Source: JAUXJB01 sp965226855 (GTDB taxonomy: Bacteria > Myxococcota_A > UBA9160 > SZUA-336). Taken from it: 64,000 bases of DNA. The notes beneath the pieces are model-generated. The model saw only the letters and a program-made list of their open reading frames with translations, was not told the origin of the DNA and did not search any database. A program made the position numbers and the translations under genes. The stretch is from contig CBDDEE010000028.1 in NCBI GenBank assembly GCA_965226855.1, forward strand, positions 62,001 through 126,000. The letters are read 5' to 3'. Below, piece by piece: positions 34,715 through 43,335 of the stretch (positions are counted from its first letter, which is position 1; each line of letters starts with the position of its first letter).

Positions 34715-36268
34715 CTACTGCCAGCTCCCCGCCACGCGCAGTCCTTCCGGGCCATCCTCGAGGATGATGCGGTGCGTGTCCTCCGTTCGGAAGCGGCCGT
34801 CCGGGCGCTCGAACGCGTAGCTCACGACGACCCGGAGGTAGATGCGGAGGGGGGCGTGTCGCCCGACGTCAGCGATCTCGCTGTCGACGAGCCGGAAGCC
34901 TTCGCGAGCCCCGTACGCGCGCTCGAACTCGGAGGCAGGCTCGCGAAATCCGAGGCTCGTGTAGAGCGAGTGGTTGGCCGTGCGGAGTGCCTCGAGCCAG
35001 GTTTCGACAAACGTCTGGACTCTGGGGTCGAGCTCGTCCATGTCCACGCTGACCGGGGTCGAGGCCGTCACGCGGCGAGCGGGGGCCGGCCCCAGCCTGG
35101 GGAGAACGCTGGCTTCGGAGCCCTGCTGTTCGGCTCCGGACGTCTTGTCAGCCATCGACTCCAGCATGACCACGCCGCTCATCAGCACGCCCTCCAGGCG
35201 GCGCAGCGCTTCAGCCTCCGCTCCCGCCGCCGCCGAGGATCCCGGCGCGGCTTCGACCCCGGATCGCGCGGCTGTGCTCTCAGCGGGGAGTGGCGCCGCG
35301 GGGGCGTCCAGCTCGTGCGACTCGTCCGACCCAGGTCGAAGCGAGCTAATCACGAGGCCAACAGAAAGGGTGAGTGCCGCCAGAGAGGCGCCGACAAGGG
35401 CCGACGAAACGTGGAAAATCGAGCGCTCCGTGGGCGCGGCCCAGCGCGGCTCGGCCTCCGCTCCGACCTGGGCCTCGATTTCCACCTCGGTCTCCACTCT
35501 GGGAGCGACGCGAGGCGACTTGCGAGCCGCCTGCTCGCTGCCGATGGAGAGGATCTGGATGGTGATGTTGTCCGGCCCGCCGTTCGCGTTCGCCGCATCG
35601 ACGAGCGCTCGGGCCGCCGGCGCGGGATCCATGGAGGCCAGGATGTCTCCGACCTTCTCCTCCTGGACCGAACCCCAGAGTCCGTCGGAGCAGAGCATCA
35701 GGCTATCGCCGGGCTGCACTTCGAGCTCGACCACGTCCGCCTCGACTTCCTCGGCTGACCCGATGGCGCGAGTGAGCTCGTTGCGGCGAGGATGGCTCCC
35801 GGCCTCGTCGGCGGACAGGATCCCACTGCGGATCCAGTCGGCAACCAGCGAGTGGTCTCTCGTCAGGAGCCGCACCGAGCCCGCTCGGACGAGATAGGCG
35901 CGACTATCGCCTATCCAGCCGATCCAGACTTTGCGCGGAGGACAGAAGAGCAGCGCCACCCCCGTCGTGCCCATCCCCCTGAGTCGAGGGTTCTTCAGGG
36001 CGGCGTGATAGATCTTGTAGTTCGCCAGCTCGAGCCCGCGGCGCAGTCGCTCTCCCGGTGGCCCCTTGGCCTCCTTGAACACTCTTGCCACCGTGTCGAC
36101 GCAGAGTCTGCTGGCGGTGGCTCCACCACGGTGGCCGCCCATGCCATCTGCAACGATGAGGAGCCGCTCGCCTCCGGATTCGAACTCGCCCCAGAAGTCC
36201 TGGTTCTCCGAGCGTGCTTGTCCTACGTCGGTGAGCGACGCGGTGGCAATCTCGAGATTCGCGGCCAT
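34715..36268 (-). CDS. PP2C-family Ser/Thr phosphatase with membrane helix and C-terminal domain
   Basis: 517 residues. The PP2C domain (about 8-243) has all metal-binding motifs: SENQDFWG, LLIVADGMGGHRGG, MGTTGVALLF, WIGWIGDSRAYLVR, LMLCSDGLWGSV and GGPDNITIQIL. A membrane helix follows (about 286-308), then an Ala/Pro-rich linker and a final domain of about 110 residues (from VQTFVETWLEALRTANHSLY) that looks like an NTF2/SnoaL-type ligand-binding fold. The layout mirrors the membrane Ser/Thr kinase at 24421-26077, making them a plausible kinase and phosphatase pair 8.6 kb apart. It is divergent from the histidine phosphatase gene. Confidence 0.88.
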   Translation of the reverse strand: MAANLEIATASLTDVGQARSENQDFWGEFESGGERLLIVADGMGGHRGGATASRLCVDTVARVFKEAKGPPGERLRRGLELANYKIYHAALKNPRLRGMGTTGVALLFCPPRKVWIGWIGDSRAYLVRAGSVRLLTRDHSLVADWIRSGILSADEAGSHPRRNELTRAIGSAEEVEADVVELEVQPGDSLMLCSDGLWGSVQEEKVGDILASMDPAPAARALVDAANANGGPDNITIQILSIGSEQAARKSPRVAPRVETEVEIEAQVGAEAEPRWAAPTERSIFHVSSALVGASLAALTLSVGLVISSLRPGSDESHELDAPAAPLPAESTAARSGVEAAPGSSAAAGAEAEALRRLEGVLMSGVVMLESMADKTSGAEQQGSEASVLPRLGPAPARRVTASTPVSVDMDELDPRVQTFVETWLEALRTANHSLYTSLGFREPASEFERAYGAREGFRLVDSEIADVGRHAPLRIYLRVVVSYAFERPDGRFRTEDTHRIILEDGPEGLRVAGSWQ

Positions 36269-36382
36269 CCGTAACTTGACGGCATTCTCTGCGGTAGGGT
36301 TGAGAACTCTCCCGCCTCAGTAGATTACGTAAATCAGCCGGTCGGCCGCCGGAGTGGCTGCGGATCCGGCTACAATCTGCGC

Positions 36383-37027
36383 GTGTCGGAGGCCCCCACG
36401 CGACTGGTCTTCATTCGTCATGGCCAGGCGCAGGCTGCGGTTGAGGGTGTCGTGGCAGGGCACCGCGCCTGTCGCGGTCTCACGGAGCTCGGTCGCAGGC
36501 AGGCGACATCGCTGCGCGACCGCCTGTACGACACGAACGAGCTCCAGGCGGACGTGCTGCTGACGAGCCTGTTGCCGCGCGCCATCGAGACAGCCGAGAT
36601 TCTGGCTCCGGCGCTCGGGAATCTCGCTGCGCTGCGCGACTGCGATCTGTGCGAGCTTCACCCCGGCGAGTGTGACGGCCTGCGCTGGGAGGAGTATCGC
36701 GAGCGCTATGCCTTTGACATGCGCGCCGAGCCAGAGCGGCCCATGTCCCCGGGAGGCGAGAGCCTGAGCTCCTTCCAGGCGCGGGTCGAGCGTCGCCTGC
36801 ATCAGCTCGTTCGCGAGCACCCAGGCGAGACGTGCGTGCTCGTGTGCCACGGCGGCGTCGTAAGTGCGGCGACTCTGGCGTTTCTCGACCACGGCATGCA
36901 CCGGAAGCGACCCTTTCGGCTCGAGCCGTCGAACACCTCGATCACCGAGTGGGTGCGTCCTGCGGCCGACGCTTCCTGGCTGCTGGTTCGCTTCAACGAC
37001 GCCGCCCATCTGGGCAAGACGGACTGA
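36383..37027 (+). CDS. Histidine phosphatase family protein (phosphoglycerate mutase-like)
   Basis: 214 residues, GTG start at 36383. The phosphohistidine motif VFIRHGQAQ, the second Arg in LLTSLLPRAIETAEILAP, the Glu-rich DCDLCELHPGECDGL and the second catalytic His in VLVCHGGVVSAATL define the branch 1 histidine phosphatases. Members include phosphoglycerate mutases, cobalamin CobC and broad-specificity phosphatases; the motif after RHG lacks the Glu seen in cofactor-dependent mutases, so a phosphatase is more likely. The next gene begins 94 bases downstream. Confidence 0.88.
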   Translation: MSEAPTRLVFIRHGQAQAAVEGVVAGHRACRGLTELGRRQATSLRDRLYDTNELQADVLLTSLLPRAIETAEILAPALGNLAALRDCDLCELHPGECDGLRWEEYRERYAFDMRAEPERPMSPGGESLSSFQARVERRLHQLVREHPGETCVLVCHGGVVSAATLAFLDHGMHRKRPFRLEPSNTSITEWVRPAADASWLLVRFNDAAHLGKTD

Positions 37028-37121
37028 GCAGTGCGCGCCTCGGGAATCCGCGGACCGGTGCATGGTACGGTGGAAGTCCCAGCTGCGGCGTTCGAGCGCT
37101 GCGAGCTTCGAGGATCGGCAC

Positions 37122-37883
37122 ATGCGCGCGCCCATCTCCGTACAGCTCTACAGCCTGCGAAAGGAGGCTGCGACAGACTTTCCGGCGGTGATCGCGCGGC
37201 TCGGTCAGATTGGCTTTGCTGGCGTTGAGCCGGCCGGCTTGCACGACCTGTCTCCGGCGGAGTTTCGGAGCCTTGTCGAGGACGCGGGCATGGTCGTGAG
37301 CAGCAGCCACTCTCCACTGCCGATCGGCGACGAGGCCAACCGGATCCTGGACGCCCAGCAGGAGCTTGGCTGCGAGGCGCTCGTCGTACCGATGCTGGCC
37401 CCGGCACGCTTCGCTAGCAGCGATGCGGTCAAGGCGGTGGCGGCGGAGCTGAGTGCGGCGCTCGAGAACATGAACGCGCGTGGGCTGCGCCTCGGCTACC
37501 ACAACCACTGGTGGGAGTTCGAGGTGCTCGACGACGGACGCACCGCGCACGAGCTGCTCTTCGACGAGCTCGCCCCGGAGATCTTCGCGGAGGTCGACAT
37601 CTACTGGGCGCGCGTCGGCGGCCGCGATCCCGCGCGCGTGATTAGCGAGCTGGGGACGCGGGCCAGGCTGCTGCACGTGAAGGACGGGCCTGCGGACGAC
37701 GTGCAAGCGCCCATGACCGCGGTCGGCGACGGTACGATCGACATCAAGGCGGCGCTGGAGGCGGCGACCGACGCCGACTGGCACATAGTCGAGCTGGACC
37801 GCTGCGACGGGGACATGTTCGAGGCGATCGAGCGCAGCTACGGCTTCCTGGTGGGAGGGGAGCTCTCGAGAGGCAGGGCATGA
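37122..37883 (+). CDS. Sugar phosphate isomerase/epimerase (xylose isomerase-like TIM barrel)
   Basis: 253 residues from the ATG at 37122, which has GAGGAT upstream; the frame is open back to 36864 inside the previous gene. Family pattern: PISVQLYSLRKEAATDFPAV, GFAGVEPAGLHDLSPAEFRS, VSSSHSPLP, LRLGYHNHWWEFEVLDDGR, FAEVDIYWARVGGRDPARVI, LHVKDGP and WHIVELDRCDGDMFEAIERS. The metal ligands of the AP endonuclease 2-type barrel (Glu, Asp, His, Glu) are in those stretches. It overlaps the following Gfo/Idh dehydrogenase start by 4 bases; this pair commonly works together on inositols or other sugars. Confidence 0.9.
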   Translation: MRAPISVQLYSLRKEAATDFPAVIARLGQIGFAGVEPAGLHDLSPAEFRSLVEDAGMVVSSSHSPLPIGDEANRILDAQQELGCEALVVPMLAPARFASSDAVKAVAAELSAALENMNARGLRLGYHNHWWEFEVLDDGRTAHELLFDELAPEIFAEVDIYWARVGGRDPARVISELGTRARLLHVKDGPADDVQAPMTAVGDGTIDIKAALEAATDADWHIVELDRCDGDMFEAIERSYGFLVGGELSRGRA

Positions 37884-38977
37884 GTCGCATCGGACTGGTC
37901 GGCTGCGGCTTCATCAGCCAGGCGTACGCGCAGAAGCTCAAAAGGCTCGACTTCGTGGAGCTCGTCGCCTGCGCGGACCTGATCGACGATCGCGCCCAGA
38001 TGCTAGCGAAGGAGATGCAGATCCCGGGCGTGCTCTCGGTCGATGCCCTGCTCGCGGATCCGGAGATCGACCTGGTGCTGAACCTGACCATTCCTGGCGC
38101 GCACGCCGAGATCAGTCGAGCGGCGGTGGCGGCTGGAAAGTCGGTTTTCAGCGAGAAGCCGCTCGCACTGAGCCGGCAGGCGGGCAACGAGCTGGTTGCG
38201 GCTGCGGCCGAACGCAGGGTCCGCGTGGGCTGCGCTCCCGACACCTTCCTCGGGGCGGGGCTGCAGACGTGCCGCGGTCTGATCGACGCAGGTGCGATCG
38301 GCCAGCCCGTCGCCGCCAACGCGTTCATGCTGCAGCCAGGCCCCGAGCTGTGGCATCCGCGGCCGCAGGTCTTCTACCAGCACGGTGCCGGTCCGCTCTT
38401 CGACATGGGCCCCTACTACTTCACGGCGCTCGTCTCGCTCTTGGGACCCGCGCGCAGGGTCACGAGCTCGGCGCGCATCACGCACGCGACGCGTGAGATC
38501 TACAGCCAGCCTCTGGCCGGAGAACGTATGCAGGTCGATGTCCCGACGCACGTCGCTAGCGTGGTCGACTTCGAGTCGGGCCCTGTCGCAACCCTGGTTA
38601 CGAGCTTCGACGTCCAGGCCTCGCGCCACCGCAACATCGAGATCTACGGGACAGAGGCGACGCTCTCCGTGCCTGATCCCAACACGTTCGGGGGTCCGGT
38701 GCAGATCCGGAGGCGCGACGAGCGCGAGTGGACGGAGCTCGAGCTGACACACGGCAACCGCGAGCAGAGCCGCGGGATCGGGCTCGGCGACATGGTCAGC
38801 GGGCTGCGCAACGGCCGCCCCCACCGAGCCTCTGGAGAGCTCGCGGCGCACGTTCTCGATCTGATGCAGAGCAGCCTTGAAGCCTCGCAGAGCGGCCGGC
38901 ACGTGGAGCTATCGACTCACTGCGAGCGGCCGGGCCCGCTGCCGCCTGGACTACCCGACGACACGTTCGATGCGTGA
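37880..38977 (+). CDS. Gfo/Idh/MocA family NAD(P)-dependent oxidoreductase
   Basis: 365 residues. N-terminal Rossmann fold with GLVGCGFISQAYAQKL and the conserved VFSEKPLALSRQ containing the catalytic Lys; the C-terminal alpha/beta domain follows with GPLFDMGPYYFTALVSLLGP, which holds the catalytic His/Tyr equivalents (Asp-Met-Gly-Pro-Tyr-Tyr here rather than the usual Asp-x-Gly-x-His). The stop-start overlap with the sugar isomerase suggests a two-gene operon for oxidation and isomerisation of a sugar or polyol. The exact substrate is unknown. Confidence 0.9.
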   Translation: MSRIGLVGCGFISQAYAQKLKRLDFVELVACADLIDDRAQMLAKEMQIPGVLSVDALLADPEIDLVLNLTIPGAHAEISRAAVAAGKSVFSEKPLALSRQAGNELVAAAAERRVRVGCAPDTFLGAGLQTCRGLIDAGAIGQPVAANAFMLQPGPELWHPRPQVFYQHGAGPLFDMGPYYFTALVSLLGPARRVTSSARITHATREIYSQPLAGERMQVDVPTHVASVVDFESGPVATLVTSFDVQASRHRNIEIYGTEATLSVPDPNTFGGPVQIRRRDEREWTELELTHGNREQSRGIGLGDMVSGLRNGRPHRASGELAAHVLDLMQSSLEASQSGRHVELSTHCERPGPLPPGLPDDTFDA

Positions 38978-39025
38978 CGTTGAAGCGCATGAGCGACCCA
39001 CACCAGAGAGAGGAGACGAGCGACC

Positions 39026-39880
39026 ATGCCAGTCAATCCGGATGCGGTAGGTGCAAAGAGCGAACCGATCCAACGCTCCTGGAGCTCGAAGGATGCGCTT
39101 ATCTACGCCGTTGGCGTGGGCGCGGGCTCGCTGGATCCTCTGAACAAGGAGCTCGAGTTCACGACCGAGAACAGCGATGGAGTGGAGCAGCGCGTGCTCC
39201 CGACGATGGGCGTCGTTCTGGGCGGAGGCATGGGGGGGCTGGACAAGGCAGGTACCTTCGACTTCGCGATGCTGGTGCACGGCGAGCAGGCGATCGAGCT
39301 GCATCGTCCGATCCCGATCGAGGGAACGCTGGAGAGTGTCGGAGAGATCACGGGAGTCTACGACAAGGGATCGGGAGCCGTAATCGTGACTGAGGCCACG
39401 TCCAAGCTGGTCGGCACCGGCGAGCCGCTGTTCACCACGCGCGCCTCTGTGTTCATTCGCGGCGAGGGCGGTTTCGGCGGCGACCGCGGGCCGTCCGGGC
39501 GGCGCAACATGCCCCCCGAGCGCGATCCGGATCACTCCGTCACGTACCAGACGCGCGAAGACCAGGCGCTCCTGTATCGGTTATCGGGAGACCGCAACCC
39601 GCTGCACTCCGATCCGCGCTTCGCCGACAAGGCGGGCTTTCCCAAGCCCATTCTGCACGGCCTTTGCACCTACGGCTTCACGGGCCGCGCTCTGTTGCAC
39701 AAGCTCTGCGCAAGTGACCCCGCGCGCTTCCGCGCCATGGAGGGCCGCTTCTCGTCCCCCGTCTTTCCTGGCGAGGCGCTGACCGTGAACATGTGGGTCG
39801 ATGAGAACGAGGCGATTTTCCAGACTCAAGGTGCGGATGGTCGCGTTGTGCTGGATGCGGGCCTGTGCACGTTCAGCTGA
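39026..39880 (+). CDS. (R)-specific enoyl-CoA hydratase, MaoC/hydratase 2 type
   Basis: 284-residue double hot-dog protein. The signature of hydratase 2 is complete in the C-terminal half: YRLSGDRNPLHSDPRFADKA followed by GFPKPILHGLCTYGFTGRAL, with Asp and His as catalytic residues. The N-terminal half is the degenerate hot-dog that binds substrate. The domain order matches the C-terminal part of eukaryotic peroxisomal multifunctional enzyme 2. The role is hydration of trans-2-enoyl-CoA to (R)-3-hydroxyacyl-CoA in oxidation of branched or sterol side chains. The last 16 bases overlap the cyclophilin gene. Confidence 0.92.
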   Translation: MPVNPDAVGAKSEPIQRSWSSKDALIYAVGVGAGSLDPLNKELEFTTENSDGVEQRVLPTMGVVLGGGMGGLDKAGTFDFAMLVHGEQAIELHRPIPIEGTLESVGEITGVYDKGSGAVIVTEATSKLVGTGEPLFTTRASVFIRGEGGFGGDRGPSGRRNMPPERDPDHSVTYQTREDQALLYRLSGDRNPLHSDPRFADKAGFPKPILHGLCTYGFTGRALLHKLCASDPARFRAMEGRFSSPVFPGEALTVNMWVDENEAIFQTQGADGRVVLDAGLCTFS

Positions 39881-40596
39881 GCCGAGCGGTCCTCGGCCCT
39901 GCCGCTGTCCTCAGTCTTCTGGCGGCGGCCGCCCCGGCGCTCACGCAGGAGGAGGGCTCGGCCGAGGCGCAGGCGGAAGCTCCGGCCGAGGGCGACGTGG
40001 AGGCCAGCGCTCCGGAAGATCCCACGCTCGCGGCGGTCGACGCCTTCATCGCGACGCGCGAGATCGATCGCTCGGATCCGCGCTGGAAGGAGAATCTCCC
40101 GCCCCCTCCGATGTTGCGCTTCGACAAGGCGCGCCGCTACATCTGGGAGCTCGAGACCAACAGGGGAATGCTGGTCATCCGCTTGTATCCCGACGTCGCA
40201 CCTGTCCATGTCTCGAGCACGATCTACTTGACGCGACTCGGCTTCTTCGACTCGCTCCCGTTCCACCGCGTGATTCCCAGCTTCATGGCACAGGGCGGCG
40301 ACCCCCGGGGCAACGGGACTGGCGACCCGGGCTACGAGTACGCGGGCGAGATCGCGGACTCGCTCAGCCACGACAGGCGAGGGCTCCTCAGCATGGCGAA
40401 CGCGGGCCCGGGGACCGACGGGAGCCAGTTCTTCCTCCTGTTCGGGCCCGCACCGCACCTCGACGGCAAGCACACCATCTTCGGCGAGGTAGTCGGCGGC
40501 AGCCGTACACTGGACCGGATCGAAGAGCTGGGGAGCCGCTCGGGGCGTACGAAACGTACGGTGCGAATCGAGAAGGCGAGTATCCGGGTCGATTGA
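39865..40596 (+). CDS. Exported peptidyl-prolyl cis-trans isomerase, cyclophilin type
   Basis: 243 residues, GTG start at 39865. An export signal (about 1-27, ending PALTQ) is followed by an Ala/Glu-rich linker and a bacterial cyclophilin domain (about 95-240): FHRVIPSFMAQGGDPRGNGT with catalytic Arg and Phe, then LLSMANAGPGTDGSQFFLLF and HLDGKHTIFGEVVGG. The likely location is the periplasm, where it would speed folding of exported proteins. The 16-base overlap with the hydratase gene suggests coupling by position only. Confidence 0.92.
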   Translation: MHVQLSRAVLGPAAVLSLLAAAAPALTQEEGSAEAQAEAPAEGDVEASAPEDPTLAAVDAFIATREIDRSDPRWKENLPPPPMLRFDKARRYIWELETNRGMLVIRLYPDVAPVHVSSTIYLTRLGFFDSLPFHRVIPSFMAQGGDPRGNGTGDPGYEYAGEIADSLSHDRRGLLSMANAGPGTDGSQFFLLFGPAPHLDGKHTIFGEVVGGSRTLDRIEELGSRSGRTKRTVRIEKASIRVD

Positions 40597-40629
40597 GCCG
40601 GCTCCGAGGGAGGGCGATAGGGCCGGGCG

Positions 40630-41043
40630 CTACTCGGACGCGACTGTCTCCAGCGTCGGCAGCTTGCGCCGCGTCGTGGGGGCCGGACACTTGTGGTCGC
40701 GGCCGTTTGGCGTGTGCCACAGTACGTGCGCCGAGCGCCCAGGCAGGATCATCTCCAGGGCCTCGATTGTCCCTGTGCAGAAGCTCGCGAGCAGAGCGGG
40801 ATCATTCGTTGCGGCCGTGCCGTAGACGAACATGCTCCGCGCTCCGATCTCGAGAATGCTCACCTCGGAGACGGAGTTCTGCAGGTGCTTCTCCACGAAT
40901 GCTTTGGGCTCTGGCACTCCGATGTCCCCCGCTCCCAGGAGCCCAAAGCCCAGCGCCAGCAGGGCGAGCTCGGCTGGCCTGCGCTTGTCCCTTGGGCGCT
41001 GACGGAGGAGTGACACGTTTCGGCAGTCTAGGCGCGGAGCCAT
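40630..41043 (-). CDS. Hypothetical protein
   Basis: 137 residues, family not recognised. A basic N-terminus (SLLRQRPRDKRRPAE) precedes one hydrophobic stretch (LALLALGFGLLGAGDIGV), which could be a non-cleaved membrane anchor or export signal. The rest (SEVSILEIGARSMFVYGTAA, FCTGTIEALEMILPG, HVLWHTPNGRDHKC) looks like one small alpha/beta domain with two cysteines. It converges on the cyclophilin gene, and its start lies 27 bases from the duplicated tRNA fragment. Coding is plausible from codon use and length but not certain. Confidence 0.5.
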   Translation of the reverse strand: MAPRLDCRNVSLLRQRPRDKRRPAELALLALGFGLLGAGDIGVPEPKAFVEKHLQNSVSEVSILEIGARSMFVYGTAATNDPALLASFCTGTIEALEMILPGRSAHVLWHTPNGRDHKCPAPTTRRKLPTLETVASE

Positions 41044-41069
41044 CCACGAGCCAGGGTCGCAGAGCGACC

Positions 41070-41095
41070 TGGTGGACGATGCTGGACTTTGAACC
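41070..41095 (-). repeat. Partial copy of the tRNA-Val 3' end (distal att-like site)
   Basis: TGGTGGACGATGCTGGACTT followed by TGAACC matches the tRNA-Val 3' end at 42624-42648 with one substitution and one inserted T. The repeat is direct and lies 1.55 kb from the intact tRNA on the side of its 3' end, as expected for the far attachment site of an element integrated into that tRNA gene. Confidence 0.7.
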
Positions 41096-41146
41096 TCATG
41101 GCCTAGTCAACCTGAGAACGGCGAGCAGTTTTGACTATCCTACGCC

Positions 41147-42645
41147 TTGAACCTGAAGGGGAAACGCGTGGCAACGACGAGCCTCTCGGCGGATTACCTG
41201 GTGATTGGCGGTGGCGCCATGGGCATGGCGTTTTCCGACGTACTCATCGCCGAAACCGATGCAACAGTGATTATGGTGGACAAACATCACCAACCGGGCG
41301 GCCATTGGAACGATGCCTACCCGTACGTTCGCCTTCACCAGCCATCGTCCTTCTACGGTGTGAACTCGCGAAAACTTGGCAGCGACACGATCGATCAGAC
41401 CGGTTGGAATAAAGGTCTCTACGAGCTTGCCACCAATTTCGAGGTCTGCGCCTACTTCGATCAGGTGATGCAACAGCAGCTTCTCCCTTCAGGACGAGTG
41501 CAATACTTCCCCATGTGCATGTACCAGGGCGACAGACGCTTCGTTTCCCTCGTATCTGGCGCCAATTATCAGGTACAAGTCAACAAGGTTGCAGACGCCA
41601 CCTACATGAACGTTACGGTGCCATCAATGCGTACCCCCTTGTACGATGTGGCATCCGAAGCGCGGTGCGTGCCTGCCAACCACCTCTCGCGCGTGAGCGG
41701 CGAGTTTCAACGCTATGTAGTGGTTGGTGCAGGCAAGACCGGCATGGACGCGTGTCTTTGGCTCTTGAAAAACGAGGCTGATCCGAACTCCATCACTTGG
41801 ATCATGCCCCGCGACTCCTGGATGCTCGATCGCGCCTCCATTCAGCCGGGCGCGGCATTGTTCGACAATTCCGGCCTCGGTTTCTTCGCACGACAAATCG
41901 AGGCCATTGTCGACGCAGATTCGATCGACGACTTGTTCGAGCGACTGAACGCGAGCGGGCAACTGCTCCGGCTGGAAGATGACATCAAACCCACGATGTA
42001 TCGGTGCGCAACGGTCACGCAGCTCGAACTCAAACAGCTGCGTCGCATCGAGAACATTGTGCGACTGGGGCGAGTGCAACGAATCGACAGCGAGTTCATT
42101 GTGCTGGATGAGGGGACGATCCCCACAGATTCATCAACACTCCACGTAGATTGTTCGGCGGACGGCCTCGAACGGCGTCCGGCAGTACCCGTATTCGAGG
42201 GTGAGAAGATCACACTTCAATCCGTGCGAACATGTCAGCAGGTATTCAGTGCGGCGTTCATTCGGTCACGTCGAGGCGCAGTACCAAGACGAGACCACCA
42301 AGAATCAGATCTGCACACCGGTTCCGCATCCGGATTCCGACGTAGAACTGGTTGAAGACGACGCTAGCTGACAGCCTCAATCAAGCGCACTGGTTGCAGG
42401 ATGAAGGCCTGCAGAAATGGCTGCTTGCCTCGCGTCTCGATGGGTTCCGAGGGCTGCTCGCGGCCCTGACAAATCCCGATCCCGGCCAGCAGGGCGCCGT
42501 GCAATCGATGACAAAGAACATGCTGCCGTCCATTGCCAAGTTGCAGGACGCTTTTGGCGGCGGTGGAGGACTAGCCCCAAGGTCAAAGAGCGACAGCAAA
42601 TCCGCTTATACATCAATTACTTATGGTGGACGATACTGGACTTGA
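41147..42645 (+). pseudogene. FAD/NAD(P)-dependent monooxygenase, two frameshifts
   Basis: A flavin-containing monooxygenase-like gene in a lower-GC segment (about 53-57% in lines counted, against 65-73% around). FAD-binding VIGGGAMGMAF, the conserved GGHWNDAYPYVRLHQPSSF and the NADPH-binding VVGAGKTGMDACLWLL are intact. Near 42265 one extra base (TTCATTCGGT for expected TTCATTGGT) shifts the frame; the next segment reads GHVEAQYQDETTKNQICTPV. A second extra base near 42345 leads into WLKTTLADSLNQAHW and the C-terminal helices. The last codons run into the tRNA's 3' end. Base composition, tRNA location and flanking repeat indicate horizontal transfer. Either a decayed gene or uncorrected sequencing errors. 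Confidence 0.78.
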
Positions 42646-42700
42646 ACCAGTGACCTCTGCGATGTCAACGCAGCGCTCTAGCCAGCTGAGCTAATCGTCC
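42624..42700 (-). tRNA. tRNA-Val (anticodon GAC), CCA encoded
   Basis: On the minus strand the sequence folds as a standard cloverleaf: acceptor GGACGAT pairing with ATCGTCC, D arm GCTC-AGCTGGCTA-GAGC, anticodon arm CTGCG-TTGACAT-CGCAG, five-base variable loop AGGTC, T arm ACTGG-TTCAAGT-CCAGT, discriminator A and an encoded CCA. The anticodon GAC reads GUC/GUU valine codons. Its 3' end is partly duplicated at 41070-41095, on the far side of the low-GC segment. Confidence 0.97.
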
Positions 42701-42761
42701 GGTGGGTCGGTCGGCTCCGATTGTAGCGAAGCTGTCCTTCGCGGCAGCCCGGCGCCAAGGC

Positions 42762-43179
42762 TCAGTTCGAGATCGGGGCTGCGATCGCGATGCTCCCCCG
42801 CACCGGCCATGCGAGCCTGGTCGAGCACGCGCACGAAGGTCCCGTTCTCGGCGCTCTCGGCCGCCTGGATCACCACGCCGCTCTCCGGGGTCTCGGCGAG
42901 CAGTCGCTCGATGTTCGCGCGCACCGCACGCACGTCCACGCGGCGCTTCTGGATCCACACCTCGTTGCTCGACGTGATCGAGATGAGGATGCTGCGCTTA
43001 TTCGTCTCCTGCTGCTGCTGGCTCGCGTCGGGTCGGGTGACGTCGGATCCCGGACTCCTTGACGAAGGACGCCGTCACGATGAAGAAGATGAGCATGATG
43101 AAGACGACGTCCCAGGCATGGGCGTCAGGTTGACTTCGTTGTCTTCTTCGGTCGACTTGAACTGATGCCGTCTGCTCAT
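42762..43179 (-). pseudogene. ExbD/TolR-type biopolymer transport protein with about four single-base indels
   Basis: Energy-transducing partner of an ExbB/TolQ channel. Reading across frames gives a full protein of about 138 residues: start MSRRHQFKSTEEDNEVNLTP, then the membrane helix WDVVFIMLIFFIVTASFVKE, then VTRPDASQQQQETNKRSILI, VDVRAVRANIERLLAETPES, VRVLDQARMAGAG and AIAAPISN with a stop at 42762. Shifts occur after NLTPMP, at the expected GGGATCGAC (an extra C), and after MAGAG. No missense damage to conserved positions is evident, which favours sequencing error over old decay. No exbB is adjacent: the upstream neighbour is the alcohol dehydrogenase. Confidence 0.72.
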
Positions 43180-43335
43180 GGCGTCCTCTGAAATTGGGGG
43201 CGGCTAGGGCCCGCAGTCTGCCACGGCGGAGCCAGGCGCGTCTATCCCGAATGCAGGGCGGAGGCTGCCGCGACCCGCGCTCGCCTCCGCGGGTATCCAG
43301 CCTGCATTTCGGCTGCAGTCCCCAGGCGCTTCTGC

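Noticed and set aside
36354..36382. Shared regulatory site between the divergent PP2C and histidine phosphatase genes
   Set aside because: Only about 110 bases separate the starts and no clear symmetric element or promoter pair stood out.
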